NCBI RefSeq assembly: GCF_035917575.1
Contig: NZ_CP109090.1
Span: 4,712,001-4,776,000, forward strand
Origin: Streptomyces sp. NBC_01788
Lineage (GTDB): Bacteria > Actinomycetota > Actinomycetes > Streptomycetales > Streptomycetaceae
DNA length: 64,000 bases
Direction: 5' to 3'
The notes under the pieces are model-generated. The model worked only from the letters and a program-made list of their open reading frames with translations, did not search any database and was not told the DNA's origin. The position numbers and the translations under genes are program-made. Below, one piece after another: positions 56,314 through 64,000 of the stretch (position 1 is its first letter; every line of letters begins with the position of its first letter).

Positions 56314-57390
56314 TCATGCCACCCGGGTCGCCCCCGCGAAGGGCATCTGGTCGATCGGGGCCAGGCGGACCGGGGCCGAGGGGTTGGGTGCGTGGATCAT
56401 CTGGCCGTTGCCGACGTAGAGGCCGACGTGGCTGACACCGGAGTAGAAGAAGACCAGGTCGCCGGGGCGCAGAGCGGAACGCGGGATGCGGCTGCCCGCG
56501 TTGATCTGGGCGTAGGTGGTGCGGGGCAGCGCCACCCCGGCGGAGCGGTAGGCGGCCTGGATCAGGCCCGAGCAGTCGAAGGCGTCGGGCCCGGTCGCGC
56601 CCCACACATAGGGGCTGCCGAGCTTCCGGTAGGCGTAGGCGACGGCCGTCGCCGCGCGGGCACCGGGGGCGGTGACCGACGCCGGGTCACCGACGAGTGG
56701 ATCCCGGGCACCGGAGCCGTGGCGGGTCGCGTGCCCCGTGTCCCCGCCCTGGGCGATCGCGGCGCGCTGCTGCGGGGGCAGTCCCGCCAGCAGTCGCCGG
56801 GCCTCGTCCAGTTTGGTGGTGACCGTCTTCTTCTGCCGCCGCAGTTCCGCCTGCCGCGAGCGGAGTGAGGTCAGCTCGATCCGCGCGTCCCCCCGCAGCC
56901 GGCCGATCTCCCGTAGCTGCCGGCGCACGTCGGACACGGCGGCCGTCTGCCGGACGCCGGCCCGCTCGGCGAACTCGGCCCCGTCCAGGTACTGCCGGGG
57001 GTCGTCGGACAGGAGCAGCTGCACCACGGGGTCGATCCCGCCGTCCCGGTACTGCGCCGCGGCGATCGTGCCCAGCGCGTCGCGGGCGGTGTTCAGCTTC
57101 TGCTGCCTGCGGGCGGCCTCGTCGCCCAGTTCCCTCAGCCGCTTCTCGGCCGTGTCCGCCTTCTCCTTCGCCCCGTCGTACTTCTCGGTGGCGGTCTCCG
57201 CCTCCCGGTAGAGCGTGTCCACCGTGGCCTTGATCTGCTCCGGCGCCGGCCGCGGAGCGGCGTGCCCGGTGCCGTCGAAGCCGGTCGCCGTCGCGGCGCC
57301 CGCGAGGGCGATCGTGGCGGCCGTACGGACGGTGCTCCCGCCGAGCGAGCGCTGTCGGAGCCTGCGGTGCGCTGCCACCTGGAGCGTCAC
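56314..57390 (-). CDS. NlpC/P60 peptidoglycan hydrolase with coiled coil
   Basis: 358-residue secreted cell-wall endopeptidase. A signal peptide of about 45 residues (TVRTAATIALAGAATATGF ... GHAAP) is followed by a coiled coil (about 55-200, with KEKADTAEKRLRELGDEAARR), then the C40 domain (about 245-358). The catalytic Cys is in DAFDCSGLIQAAYRSAG, with His in VSHVGLYVGNG and HAP near the end. It is probably a D-Glu-meso-DAP endopeptidase like RipA/SwlB relatives. GTG 57390 has GAAAGGA six bases upstream. A CRP-type site lies 121 bases upstream. Confidence 0.9.
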   Translation of the reverse strand: MTLQVAAHRRLRQRSLGGSTVRTAATIALAGAATATGFDGTGHAAPRPAPEQIKATVDTLYREAETATEKYDGAKEKADTAEKRLRELGDEAARRQQKLNTARDALGTIAAAQYRDGGIDPVVQLLLSDDPRQYLDGAEFAERAGVRQTAAVSDVRRQLREIGRLRGDARIELTSLRSRQAELRRQKKTVTTKLDEARRLLAGLPPQQRAAIAQGGDTGHATRHGSGARDPLVGDPASVTAPGARAATAVAYAYRKLGSPYVWGATGPDAFDCSGLIQAAYRSAGVALPRTTYAQINAGSRIPRSALRPGDLVFFYSGVSHVGLYVGNGQMIHAPNPSAPVRLAPIDQMPFAGATRVA

Positions 57391-57510
57391 GTCCTTTCTG
57401 CCGGCCTGCTGAGGCGGGGTCCTGGTCCGGCGGCGGGCCGCACAGGGGAGCAGCCCGCCGCCGGACCTCTCGGCGGTGGTGTCCGGCCGCCGCCCCTGGC
57501 CCGGGCGGCG

Positions 57511-57524
57511 GTGACGCCGGTCAC
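57511..57524. promoter_or_regulatory. Candidate Crp-type site upstream of the NlpC/P60 gene
   Basis: GTGACGCCGGTCAC fits the streptomycete Crp consensus GTG-N6-GNCAC. It is a palindrome within the 386-base spacer between the divergent NlpC/P60 and 57777 genes. The rest of the spacer holds GTGACC-like half-sites and no gene. Confidence 0.5.
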
Positions 57525-57776
57525 CTGGGGGAGGAGCTAAGCCGCTCGGTGACCGCTTGGTGAGGTCATGTACGGAAGTGGCGCCAGGGGATCGCGGGCT
57601 GACCGTATGTGACCGCGAATCGGTTCCTGGGACGCCGCCTTCGCGTGCTGCGATGACCGATGCGGGCGTTTCCGGGGCATTCGGGCCGGACGAGGTGCTA
57701 TGGCTCGCATATATGCGGATCGCTTGGGACGGGCCGGTGCCGGGGGCGGGCAGGCCGCTGGTTAGGCTCCCGAGTC

Positions 57777-58130
57777 ATGGACGTACTCATCCATCTCTTC
57801 GTCGGTCTGCACATCGTCGGTATCGCCGCACTGCTCGGCGGCTTCCTCACCCAGATGAAGGCGATGGGCCGGGGCACGGCCCGGTTCGTGCCGGCGATGC
57901 TGCACGGCGCGCTGACCATGCTGGCCACCGGCGCGATCCTGGTCGGCCTCAACCAGGCCCAGGGCCACCACGTCGACAACATCAAGATCGGCGTGAAGCT
58001 GGCGCTGCTGATCGTGATCCTCGGCCTCGTCTACGTCAAGCGGGACGACGAGAAGGTGGACAAGAGCCTGTTCGGCCTGGTGGGCGGGCTCACCGTGGCG
58101 AACATCTTCATCGCCGTGCTGTGGACGTGA
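57777..58130 (+). CDS. Small membrane protein, three to four helices
   Basis: 117-residue integral membrane protein. It has helices at about 3-22 (VLIHLFVGLHIVGIAALLGGF), 38-55 (PAMLHGALTMLATGAILVG) and 68-85 (KLALLIVILGLVYVK), and a final TVANIFIAVLW. The His in LHIVG and histidines in GHH are noteworthy. The family resembles actinobacterial membrane proteins of unknown function. ATG 57777 has TAGGCT nine bases earlier and no ribosome binding site, so it may be leaderless. It stops three bases from the convergent TDT gene. Confidence 0.78.
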   Translation: MDVLIHLFVGLHIVGIAALLGGFLTQMKAMGRGTARFVPAMLHGALTMLATGAILVGLNQAQGHHVDNIKIGVKLALLIVILGLVYVKRDDEKVDKSLFGLVGGLTVANIFIAVLWT

Positions 58131-58133
58131 CGG

Positions 58134-59096
58134 TCAGCGCAGCGCCCTGAGTTCCGTGCGCGCCTCCAGGACCGCGCCCGCGGCGACGGCCAGCCACGCC
58201 GCCACCGCGATCCACATCAGCACCTCCCCGAGCCCCCGCGACGGGACGTTCGCGGCGGTCGCGACGGACATGGTCGCCGCCGCCGTCATGCCCATCGGGA
58301 ACACGGTCGACCAGCGGCGCACGTCGTAGCGCGGCCGGGGCCGTACAAGTTCGGCGACGACCAGGACGGCGTACCAGCACAGGTCGAGCACGAGGAGCGC
58401 CAGGGTCACCGTCCGCAGGACACCGCTGTCGTCGCCGTCCCACAGGTACCTGCCCGAGCCGACGGTGACCAGCCGTGCGCCGGCGAGTGCCGAGATCGCC
58501 AGGGCGCCGCCCGCGATCCAGTGGTCCCCGTGTCCTTCGAGCAGCTGCCGCAGGTCGAAGCAGCACAGCGCGAAGACGTACAGCGCGAGCCCGATCCAGA
58601 ACAGCACCAGCGCGGCGTACGCCGGCCAGGCCACCCCCTGTGTTTTGGCCAGCGTGGCGGCGAGCACGGCCAGGCCCTCGGTCGCCACGCAGCTCAGGAA
58701 CACCGCTCCGGGCATCGGCCGCCGGGAGTTGCGGACCACCAGCACCAGCAGCCCCGGCCACAGTACGAAGGCCAGCGCGAGCAGCGCCTCCGCGAGGGTC
58801 TGCCACCCCAGCGCCGAGAAACGGGTCCCGAGCACGGTCGTCGCCGCGACAGCGGTGAGGGCGCCCGGCGTCCCCGCATCCTTGATCCACCGCGACCGGT
58901 CGCCCAGCAGCCGCAGGACGAAGTCCGCCGCCAGCGTCAGCCAGGCAAAGCAGGCCACTGCGAGGATCACGCGGGACAGCAGCTCGTAGCCCGCCAGATG
59001 CAGGGCGACCGACACGATGCCGGTGGCCATCACGGCGGCACCGGCCGGCGGAGGGCGCTGCGCCAACCAGGCGCGCAAGGGTGAGGTGCCGGGCAT
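58134..59096 (-). CDS. TDT-family (TehA/SLAC1-like) transporter
   Basis: 320-residue membrane protein with about ten helices (MATGIVSVALHLAGYELLS, RVILAVACFAWLTLAADFVL, LLALAFVLWPGLLVLVV, LVLFWIGLALYVFALCCF and others). The MATGIVS start and the later WSTVFPMGMTAAATMSVA match the tellurite-resistance/dicarboxylate transporter family, which conducts anions. The ion is unknown. ATG 59096 follows a Met-rich leader; the converging neighbour ends four bases away. Confidence 0.85.
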   Translation of the reverse strand: MPGTSPLRAWLAQRPPPAGAAVMATGIVSVALHLAGYELLSRVILAVACFAWLTLAADFVLRLLGDRSRWIKDAGTPGALTAVAATTVLGTRFSALGWQTLAEALLALAFVLWPGLLVLVVRNSRRPMPGAVFLSCVATEGLAVLAATLAKTQGVAWPAYAALVLFWIGLALYVFALCCFDLRQLLEGHGDHWIAGGALAISALAGARLVTVGSGRYLWDGDDSGVLRTVTLALLVLDLCWYAVLVVAELVRPRPRYDVRRWSTVFPMGMTAAATMSVATAANVPSRGLGEVLMWIAVAAWLAVAAGAVLEARTELRALR

Positions 59097-59197
59097 GGCC
59101 CGATGCTAAGGAGCTTCGCGCGCCCACGCGCGGGGCACGCGCGCGGGTACGCACAAAAATGGTCCGTCGACAGCCTGCAGGACGGGACGCGCCGTCC

Positions 59198-60703
59198 TCA
59201 GGCCGGTCGGACCACGCGGTGCGCCGCCGATGCGCCGTCGTGGTGGACGGGCTCCTCGCGGACGCGGTCGCCGGGCCTCGGCGCGTGGATCAGCACGCCG
59301 TCACCGGCGTAGAGGCCGACGTGCTCCGGGTCGTCGAAGAAGGCGAAGAAGACGAGGTCTCCGGGCCGGGCCTCGGAGAGCGGAACCGCCGTACCGGCCT
59401 GGGCCTGGTCGCGGGCCGCTCGGGGCAGCGTGACACCCGCGGCCTTCCAGGCGGCCTGGGTGAGACCGGAGCAGTCGTACGACCCCGGACCCGCCGCCCC
59501 CCACACGTACGGCTTTCCGATCTGTTCACGGGCGAAGGCGAGGGCCTGATCGGCCCTGGTGGCAGCCATGGAACCGGGCGCCCACCCCGGGAGCACGCCG
59601 GATGCCTGCTCCGTGAGCACGCCGGATGCCTGCTCCGTGAGCACGCCGGATGCCTGCTCCGTGAGCACGCCGGATGCCTGCTCGGGGAACATGCCGGGCG
59701 TCTGCTCCGGAAACACGCCGGCCGCGTGTTCCGAGGTCATGCTGGGCGTCTGCTCCGAGGACATGCCGGGCGCGTGCACTGGGGACATGGCGGCCGCCTG
59801 CTCCGGGGCCACGTTGGGCGTCTGCACCGGAAACCCGCCAGTCGCCTGTTCCGGGAACCCGCCGGCCGTCTGCTCCGGGAACATGTCGGCCGTCTGCTCC
59901 GGGAACGCGCCGGCCGTCTGTTCCGGGAACCCGCCGGCCGCGTGCTCCGGGAACGCACCAGTCGCCTGCTCCGGGAACCCGCCGACCGCCTGCTCCGGAA
60001 GCCCGCCGGCCGCGTGCTCCGGAGGCATGCCGGTCGGGGCTCCGGAGGTCGTGCCGGCGGCCTGCGGAGTCGAGGTGGTGGTGTTCTGCGCGTCCTCTGC
60101 CGCCTGCGGCTGCGGGGCGGGCTCGGTCGTGGGGGTCGCCTCGTGCGCGTGGTGTGCGGACAGCAGTACGCGCGCGTGTGCCAGCTTCCGCTGGACGACC
60201 GCCTTGGACGCGCCGATGTCGTGCTGCTGCTCGTCCGGCGGCTCGGGAAGAACAGGTGCCGTGGCCTCGGGCGCGGGCGGACGCGCGCCGGGACCGTCGG
60301 CCAGGCTTTCGCGGCGTGCGTTCAGCCGGCCGATCAGCTGGGCCTGGTCGAAGTAGCCCTGCGGGGTCTCGGTGAGCAGCCGGGCGGCGGTCTCGGGGGT
60401 GTCGTCACCGCTGCGGTTCGGGGCCGCCGCGAAGGACCCGAGCATCTCGCGCGCCCAGCCGAGCATGTCGGTGCGCTTGGCGACGTCGTCGAGGAGCGCG
60501 GCGACCAGCCCGCGCTGCCTCGCTCCCCTCTTCTGGGCGCCGCCCTTCTCCGCGGTGTCCCTCCGCGCGGTGGACGACCCCGCCCGGCCGTACAGGTAGT
60601 CGAGCTTCCTCTCGATCTCCTCCGGGCTCGGCCCGGCGCCGTCCGCCCCGCGCGTGCCCGGTCCGGGCGTTGCGGCGGGCCGCGTGCTGCTGTGCGACGC
60701 CAA
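59198..60703 (-). CDS. NlpC/P60 peptidase with octapeptide repeats
   Basis: 501-residue protein. An N-terminal helical region (about 25-200, SPEEIERKLDYLYGRAGSS) leads to 18 tandem 8-residue repeats plus a degenerate one (about 225-376, consensus G-x-F-P-E-Q-x-A). The C40 domain (about 385-501) has AGPGSYDCSGLTQAAWKAAG with the catalytic Cys, EHVGLYAGDGVLIHAPRPGD with His, and FFDD. No signal peptide or lipobox is visible at the assigned start, so export is unresolved. The repeats may be a flexible wall-spanning linker. It converges with the TDT gene, with about 100 bases between. Confidence 0.85.
   Translation of the reverse strand: MASHSSTRPAATPGPGTRGADGAGPSPEEIERKLDYLYGRAGSSTARRDTAEKGGAQKRGARQRGLVAALLDDVAKRTDMLGWAREMLGSFAAAPNRSGDDTPETAARLLTETPQGYFDQAQLIGRLNARRESLADGPGARPPAPEATAPVLPEPPDEQQHDIGASKAVVQRKLAHARVLLSAHHAHEATPTTEPAPQPQAAEDAQNTTTSTPQAAGTTSGAPTGMPPEHAAGGLPEQAVGGFPEQATGAFPEHAAGGFPEQTAGAFPEQTADMFPEQTAGGFPEQATGGFPVQTPNVAPEQAAAMSPVHAPGMSSEQTPSMTSEHAAGVFPEQTPGMFPEQASGVLTEQASGVLTEQASGVLTEQASGVLPGWAPGSMAATRADQALAFAREQIGKPYVWGAAGPGSYDCSGLTQAAWKAAGVTLPRAARDQAQAGTAVPLSEARPGDLVFFAFFDDPEHVGLYAGDGVLIHAPRPGDRVREEPVHHDGASAAHRVVRPA
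59576..60031 (-). repeat. Nineteen 24-bp tandem repeats inside the NlpC/P60 gene
   Basis: Each unit is 24 bases, in frame, and encodes an octapeptide. The three units at 59600-59671 are identical (GVLTEQAS), whereas others differ at many positions. A pure 24-bp periodicity shows slippage or recombination. The extra 59576-59599 unit is degenerate (GVLPGWAP). Confidence 0.85.
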
Positions 60704-60963
60704 GGGAGGCGACTCCTTCCATCGTCCGCCTGCCGGTTGGCCGTCGAGGGCGGGTGGATCGTGTGGAGGCCGCGTCGTCAGGCGAGTCCCCCGGTGACGA
60801 TCATGCGGTCAGACCGCACGCTAACCAACTTGTGTGGCGTGTGTGAAGGTTGATGCGCGGTATGTCCGATACGTTTTCGTGACCTTCGTCTCGGCCTCGT
60901 CGAACGGTCATCTTTCCGGGGCGGCCACGGGTTGTCGGTGGGGCGCCCTAGACTCGTAGAGCG

Positions 60964-63453
60964 ATGAGCAGCCTCTTTGACGACAGCTTCCTGGCGGATC
61001 TCCAGGCCCCCCGCGGCCACGAGGAAGAGCCCCCGCCACCGCCCGAGGACGATCACGCTCCGGAGCCGGTTCCGGACGATCTGTTCGGCGGGAAGTTCGA
61101 CGTGCCCCCGGACCGGGACGCCTACTACCGCGACGGCGCCCACCGGCCGGTCGTGGACGCGGCCGCGCTCCTGGAGGGGCTGAACGACAACCAGCGCGCC
61201 GCCGTGGCGCACTCCGGCTCCCCGCTGCTCATCGTGGCCGGCGCCGGTTCCGGCAAGACCCGTGTGCTCACGCACCGGATCGCGCACCTGCTGGCCGAGC
61301 GGGGCGCCCACCCCGGCCAGATCCTGGCGATCACCTTCACCAACAAGGCCGCCGGCGAGATGAAGGAGCGCGTCGAGCAGCTCGTCGGACCGCGCGCCAA
61401 CGCGATGTGGGTGATGACCTTCCACAGCGCGTGCGTGCGCATCCTGCGCCGGGAGAGCAAGAAGCTCGGCTTCACGTCCTCCTTCTCGATCTACGACGCC
61501 GCCGACTCCAAGCGCCTGATGGCCCTGGTCTGCCGCGACCTGGACCTCGACCCCAAGCGCTACCCGCCCAAGTCGTTCAGCGCCAAGATCAGCAACCTCA
61601 AGAACGAGCTGATCGACGAGGAGGACTTCGCCGCCCAGGCCACCGACGGCTTCGAGAAGACCCTCGCCCAGGCCTACGCCCTCTACCAGTCGCGGCTGCG
61701 TGAGGCCAATGCCCTCGACTTCGACGACCTGATCATGACGACGGTCAACCTGCTGCGCGCCTTCCCGGACGTGGCCGAGCACTACCGCCGCCGCTTCCGG
61801 CACGTCCTGGTCGACGAGTACCAGGACACCAACCACGCGCAGTACGCCCTGGTACGGGAGCTGGTCGGCACCGGCGAACACTCCCCGGACGTGGCCGACG
61901 TGCCGCCCGCCGAGGACGACCTGCGACCGGCCGAACTGTGCGTGGTCGGTGACGCCGACCAGTCGATCTACGCCTTCCGCGGCGCGACCATCCGCAACAT
62001 CCTCCAGTTCGAGGAGGACTACCCGGACGCGACGACGATCCTGCTGGAGCAGAACTACCGCTCCACGCAGACGATCCTGTCCGCCGCCAACGCGGTCATC
62101 GAGCGCAACGAGTCCCGCCGCCCCAAGAACCTGTGGACCAACGCCGGCGCGGGCGCCCGCATCACGGGCTACGTCGCCGACACCGAGCACGACGAGGCGC
62201 AGTTCGTCGCCGAGGAGATAGACCGGCTCACGGACGCGGGCGAGGCCAAGGCCGGCGACGTCGCCGTCTTCTACCGCACCAACGCCCAGTCCCGTGTCTT
62301 CGAAGAGATCTTCATCCGCGTCGGCCTGCCCTACAAGGTCGTCGGCGGCGTCCGCTTCTACGAGCGCAAGGAGGTCCGGGACGTCCTGGCCTACCTGCGG
62401 GTCCTGGCCAACCCGGAGGACTCCGTCCCGCTGCGCCGCATCCTCAACGTGCCCAAGCGGGGCATCGGCGAGCGCGCCGAGGCGATGATCGACGCCCTCG
62501 CGCAGCGGGAGAGGATCAGCTTCCCGCAGGCGCTGCGCCGCGTCGACGAGGCCTACGGGATGGCCGCGCGCTCCACGAACGCGGTCAAGCGGTTCAACAC
62601 GCTGATGGAGGACCTCCGCACGATCGTCGAGTCGGGCGCCGGACCGGCCACGGTCCTGGAGGCCGTCCTGGAACGCACCGGCTACCTGGGCGAGTTGCAG
62701 GCCTCCACCGACCCGCAGGACGAGACCCGTATCGAGAACCTCCAGGAACTCGCCGCCGTCGCCTTGGAGTTCGAGCAGGAGCGTGGTGAGGGGGAGCCGG
62801 TCGCGCTCTCCGACTTCCTGGAGCAGGTCGCCCTGGTCGCCGACTCCGACCAGATCCCGGACGAGGAGGACGGCGACGGCGTCATCACCCTGATGACCCT
62901 GCACACCGCCAAGGGCCTGGAGTTCCCGGTGGTCTTCCTGACCGGCATGGAGGACGGTGTCTTCCCGCACATGCGGGCCCTCGGCCAGACCAAGGAGCTG
63001 GAGGAGGAGCGGCGCCTCGCCTACGTCGGCATCACGCGCGCGCGGGAGCGGCTGTACCTGACCCGCTCGGCGATGCGCAGCGCCTGGGGCCAGCCGTCGT
63101 ACAACCCGCCCTCCCGGTTCCTGGAGGAGATCCCGACGGCACACGTGGACTGGAAGCGTACGGGCGGCTCGGGCTTCGCGTCCTCCGGTCCGGCGTCCTC
63201 GGTGGCGGCCTCGCTGTCCTCGTCCCGCTCCCGCTCGTCGGCGTCCGGCGCCTCGGGCTTCGCCACCCGCCGCACCTCGGAGAAGCCGGTGGCGGCCCTC
63301 GCCGTCGGAGACCGGGTCACGCACGACCAGTTCGGCCTGGGCACGGTGGTGGCCGTCGCGGGCACGGGCGACAAGGCACAGGCGACGATCGACTTCGGCG
63401 ACGGCAAGGCCAAGCGGCTGCTGCTGCGGTACGCGCCGGTGGAGAAGCTGTAG
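60964..63453 (+). CDS. pcrA: PcrA/UvrD-type superfamily 1 DNA helicase
   Basis: 829-residue ATP-dependent 3'-5' helicase. Motif I is AGAGSGKTRVLTHRIAHL, motif Ia AITFTNKAAGEMKERV, motif II VDEYQDTN, motif III VVGDADQSIYAFRGA, motif IV QNYRSTQTILSAAN, motif V TLHTAKGLEFPVVFLTGMEDG and motif VI EERRLAYVGITRARERLYL. The C-terminus (about 720-829) has a Ser-rich linker and an RNA-polymerase-binding Tudor-like domain (GDRVTHDQFGLGTVVAVAG). It repairs UV damage and displaces RecA or RNA polymerase. ATG 60964 follows a TAGACT -10 box at 60949 by nine bases, so it has almost no leader. Confidence 0.96.
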   Translation: MSSLFDDSFLADLQAPRGHEEEPPPPPEDDHAPEPVPDDLFGGKFDVPPDRDAYYRDGAHRPVVDAAALLEGLNDNQRAAVAHSGSPLLIVAGAGSGKTRVLTHRIAHLLAERGAHPGQILAITFTNKAAGEMKERVEQLVGPRANAMWVMTFHSACVRILRRESKKLGFTSSFSIYDAADSKRLMALVCRDLDLDPKRYPPKSFSAKISNLKNELIDEEDFAAQATDGFEKTLAQAYALYQSRLREANALDFDDLIMTTVNLLRAFPDVAEHYRRRFRHVLVDEYQDTNHAQYALVRELVGTGEHSPDVADVPPAEDDLRPAELCVVGDADQSIYAFRGATIRNILQFEEDYPDATTILLEQNYRSTQTILSAANAVIERNESRRPKNLWTNAGAGARITGYVADTEHDEAQFVAEEIDRLTDAGEAKAGDVAVFYRTNAQSRVFEEIFIRVGLPYKVVGGVRFYERKEVRDVLAYLRVLANPEDSVPLRRILNVPKRGIGERAEAMIDALAQRERISFPQALRRVDEAYGMAARSTNAVKRFNTLMEDLRTIVESGAGPATVLEAVLERTGYLGELQASTDPQDETRIENLQELAAVALEFEQERGEGEPVALSDFLEQVALVADSDQIPDEEDGDGVITLMTLHTAKGLEFPVVFLTGMEDGVFPHMRALGQTKELEEERRLAYVGITRARERLYLTRSAMRSAWGQPSYNPPSRFLEEIPTAHVDWKRTGGSGFASSGPASSVAASLSSSRSRSSASGASGFATRRTSEKPVAALAVGDRVTHDQFGLGTVVAVAGTGDKAQATIDFGDGKAKRLLLRYAPVEKL

Positions 63454-63466
63454 CGGGGGGCGGGAC

Positions 63467-64000
63467 CTACGTCGGGTCGAGGCCGTGGCTGCGCAGCCAC
63501 GACAGCGGGTCGATGGGCGACCCGCCCGCGGGCCTGACCTCGAAGTGCAGGTGCGGGCCCGTGGAGTTGCCGGAGTTCCCGGAGTACGCGATGGGCTGTC
63601 CGGCCTTCACCGTCGTACCGGAAGGGACCTGGTAGCTGGAGAGGTGGCAGTACCACGTCTCCGTGCCGTCCATCGCGGTCACGATCATCATGTTGCCGTA
63701 GGCGCTGTTCCACTGCGTGCGGACCGTGCCGTCGGTGGCGGCCAGCACCGACGTCCCGTACGACACGGGGAAGTCGATGCCGGTGTGCACGGACATCCAG
63801 TTCACGCCGGCCTGGCCGAAGTAGGCGCTGAGGCCCCTCTGCAGGACGGGGACGGCGAACTTGGGGCGCAGCCGTTCCAGACGGGCCGCCTCCTCCGCCG
63901 CCTTCTTCTTCTCGGACTCCTGCTGCGCCTTGAGGTCGATGCGCTCCTGGTACCGGCTGGCCCGGTCGGCGAAGTCGTTCGCCCCTGCGGACACGCTCTG
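63467..64000 (-). CDS. M23 metallopeptidase (5' end outside window)
   Basis: Partial gene: the frame is open to the right edge and ends at TGA-like stop 63467-63469. The visible 177 residues start with a charged helix (EKKKAAEEAARLERLR) and continue with the M23/LytM fold. HTGIDF supplies a Zn-binding His and Asp, and GPHLHFEVRPAGG the H-x-H motif. YCHLSSYQVPSGTTV and GQPIAYSGNSGNS are typical. Such enzymes cleave peptidoglycan cross-bridges. A signal peptide should lie beyond the edge. It converges with pcrA, 14 bases between stops. Confidence 0.9.
   Translation of the reverse strand, partial: QSVSAGANDFADRASRYQERIDLKAQQESEKKKAAEEAARLERLRPKFAVPVLQRGLSAYFGQAGVNWMSVHTGIDFPVSYGTSVLAATDGTVRTQWNSAYGNMMIVTAMDGTETWYCHLSSYQVPSGTTVKAGQPIAYSGNSGNSTGPHLHFEVRPAGGSPIDPLSWLRSHGLDPT

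Noticed and set aside
57391..57660. c-di-AMP (ydaO) riboswitch before the NlpC/P60 gene
   Set aside because: Streptomycete hydrolases often have one, and a GGCTTAGCTCC-like piece is present, but the GACAGCTAACC and GGGTGAAGC segments of the motif are absent.
59576..60031. Regular repeats suggestive of CRISPR
   Set aside because: There are no unique spacers; the 24-bp units are contiguous and coding.
59559..60356. Long open frame on the plus strand over the NlpC/P60 repeats
   Set aside because: It is the mirror of the 24-bp repeat, rich in Cys-Ser from the reverse reading, without a conserved domain; the minus strand has a full C40 enzyme.
60901..60960. LexA (SOS) box before pcrA
   Set aside because: CGAACGGTCAT does not fit GAAC-N4-GTTC.

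Overview
The window is high-GC actinobacterial DNA, almost certainly from a Streptomyces chromosome core. Support comes from GTG starts and 4-bp stop/start overlaps throughout, whiD divergent from bldM with an exact sigma-BldN promoter, a following shbA-type sigma gene, groES-groEL1 behind two CIRCE operators, and a five-gene Ser/Thr kinase cluster between glpD and guaA. The gene order resembles, from memory, the SCO4750-SCO4800 part of S. coelicolor. I saw no tRNA, rRNA, insertion sequence, prophage or CRISPR array.

Layout. 1-2330: overlapping tsaB-rimI-tsaD-small ORF (t6A tRNA modification and N-acetylation). 2331-2510: probable small structured RNA with promoter and terminator. 2635-9394: a xylobiose-type uptake and hydrolysis locus, bxlEFG-bxlA on the minus strand divergent from the LacI-type bxlR, with an array of CGAA/TTCG operators between them. 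9489-15506: LCP cell-wall ligase, a DGPF protein plus ECF42-type sigma factor behind its own candidate promoter, a THUMP-like methyltransferase, and two tandem lipoprotein polysaccharide deacetylases. 15713-18653: groES-groEL1, then a YefM-YoeB toxin-antitoxin pair. 18859-22764: metabolic and regulatory genes of uncertain role (membrane protein, SnoaL-like, SDR, MOSC, LysR).

22959-28216: developmental and purine genes: whiD, bldM, shbA-type sigma, guaB and a guaB paralogue. 28287-31501: a nucleotide-sugar dehydrogenase that lacks its catalytic cysteine, and glpD. 31858-42117: four membrane Ser/Thr kinases plus one pseudokinase. Each has a cytoplasmic kinase or kinase-like domain, one membrane helix and an extracellular C-terminal domain of similar size. 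42242-45728: succinate-semialdehyde-type dehydrogenase and a GMC oxidoreductase with a four-cysteine cluster. 46235-46765: a minus-strand chorismate mutase preceded by a Phe/Tyr leader peptide and terminator, a likely transcription attenuator.

46924-52262: guaA, a flavin/PPOX-type protein, class II aldolase, a membrane protein and a DoxX protein. 52264-56223: a PspC/LiaF-like membrane protein divergent from a PspC-histidine kinase and its response regulator, likely an envelope-stress module. 56314-64000: two NlpC/P60 hydrolases (one with nineteen 8-residue repeats), a TDT transporter, pcrA/uvrD helicase and a truncated M23 peptidase.

The strongest candidates for undescribed biology are the leaderless aromatic attenuator of aroQ, the pseudokinase with an insertion of about 300 residues, the small RNA after tsaD, the Cys-less sugar dehydrogenase and the repeat-bearing NlpC/P60 protein.
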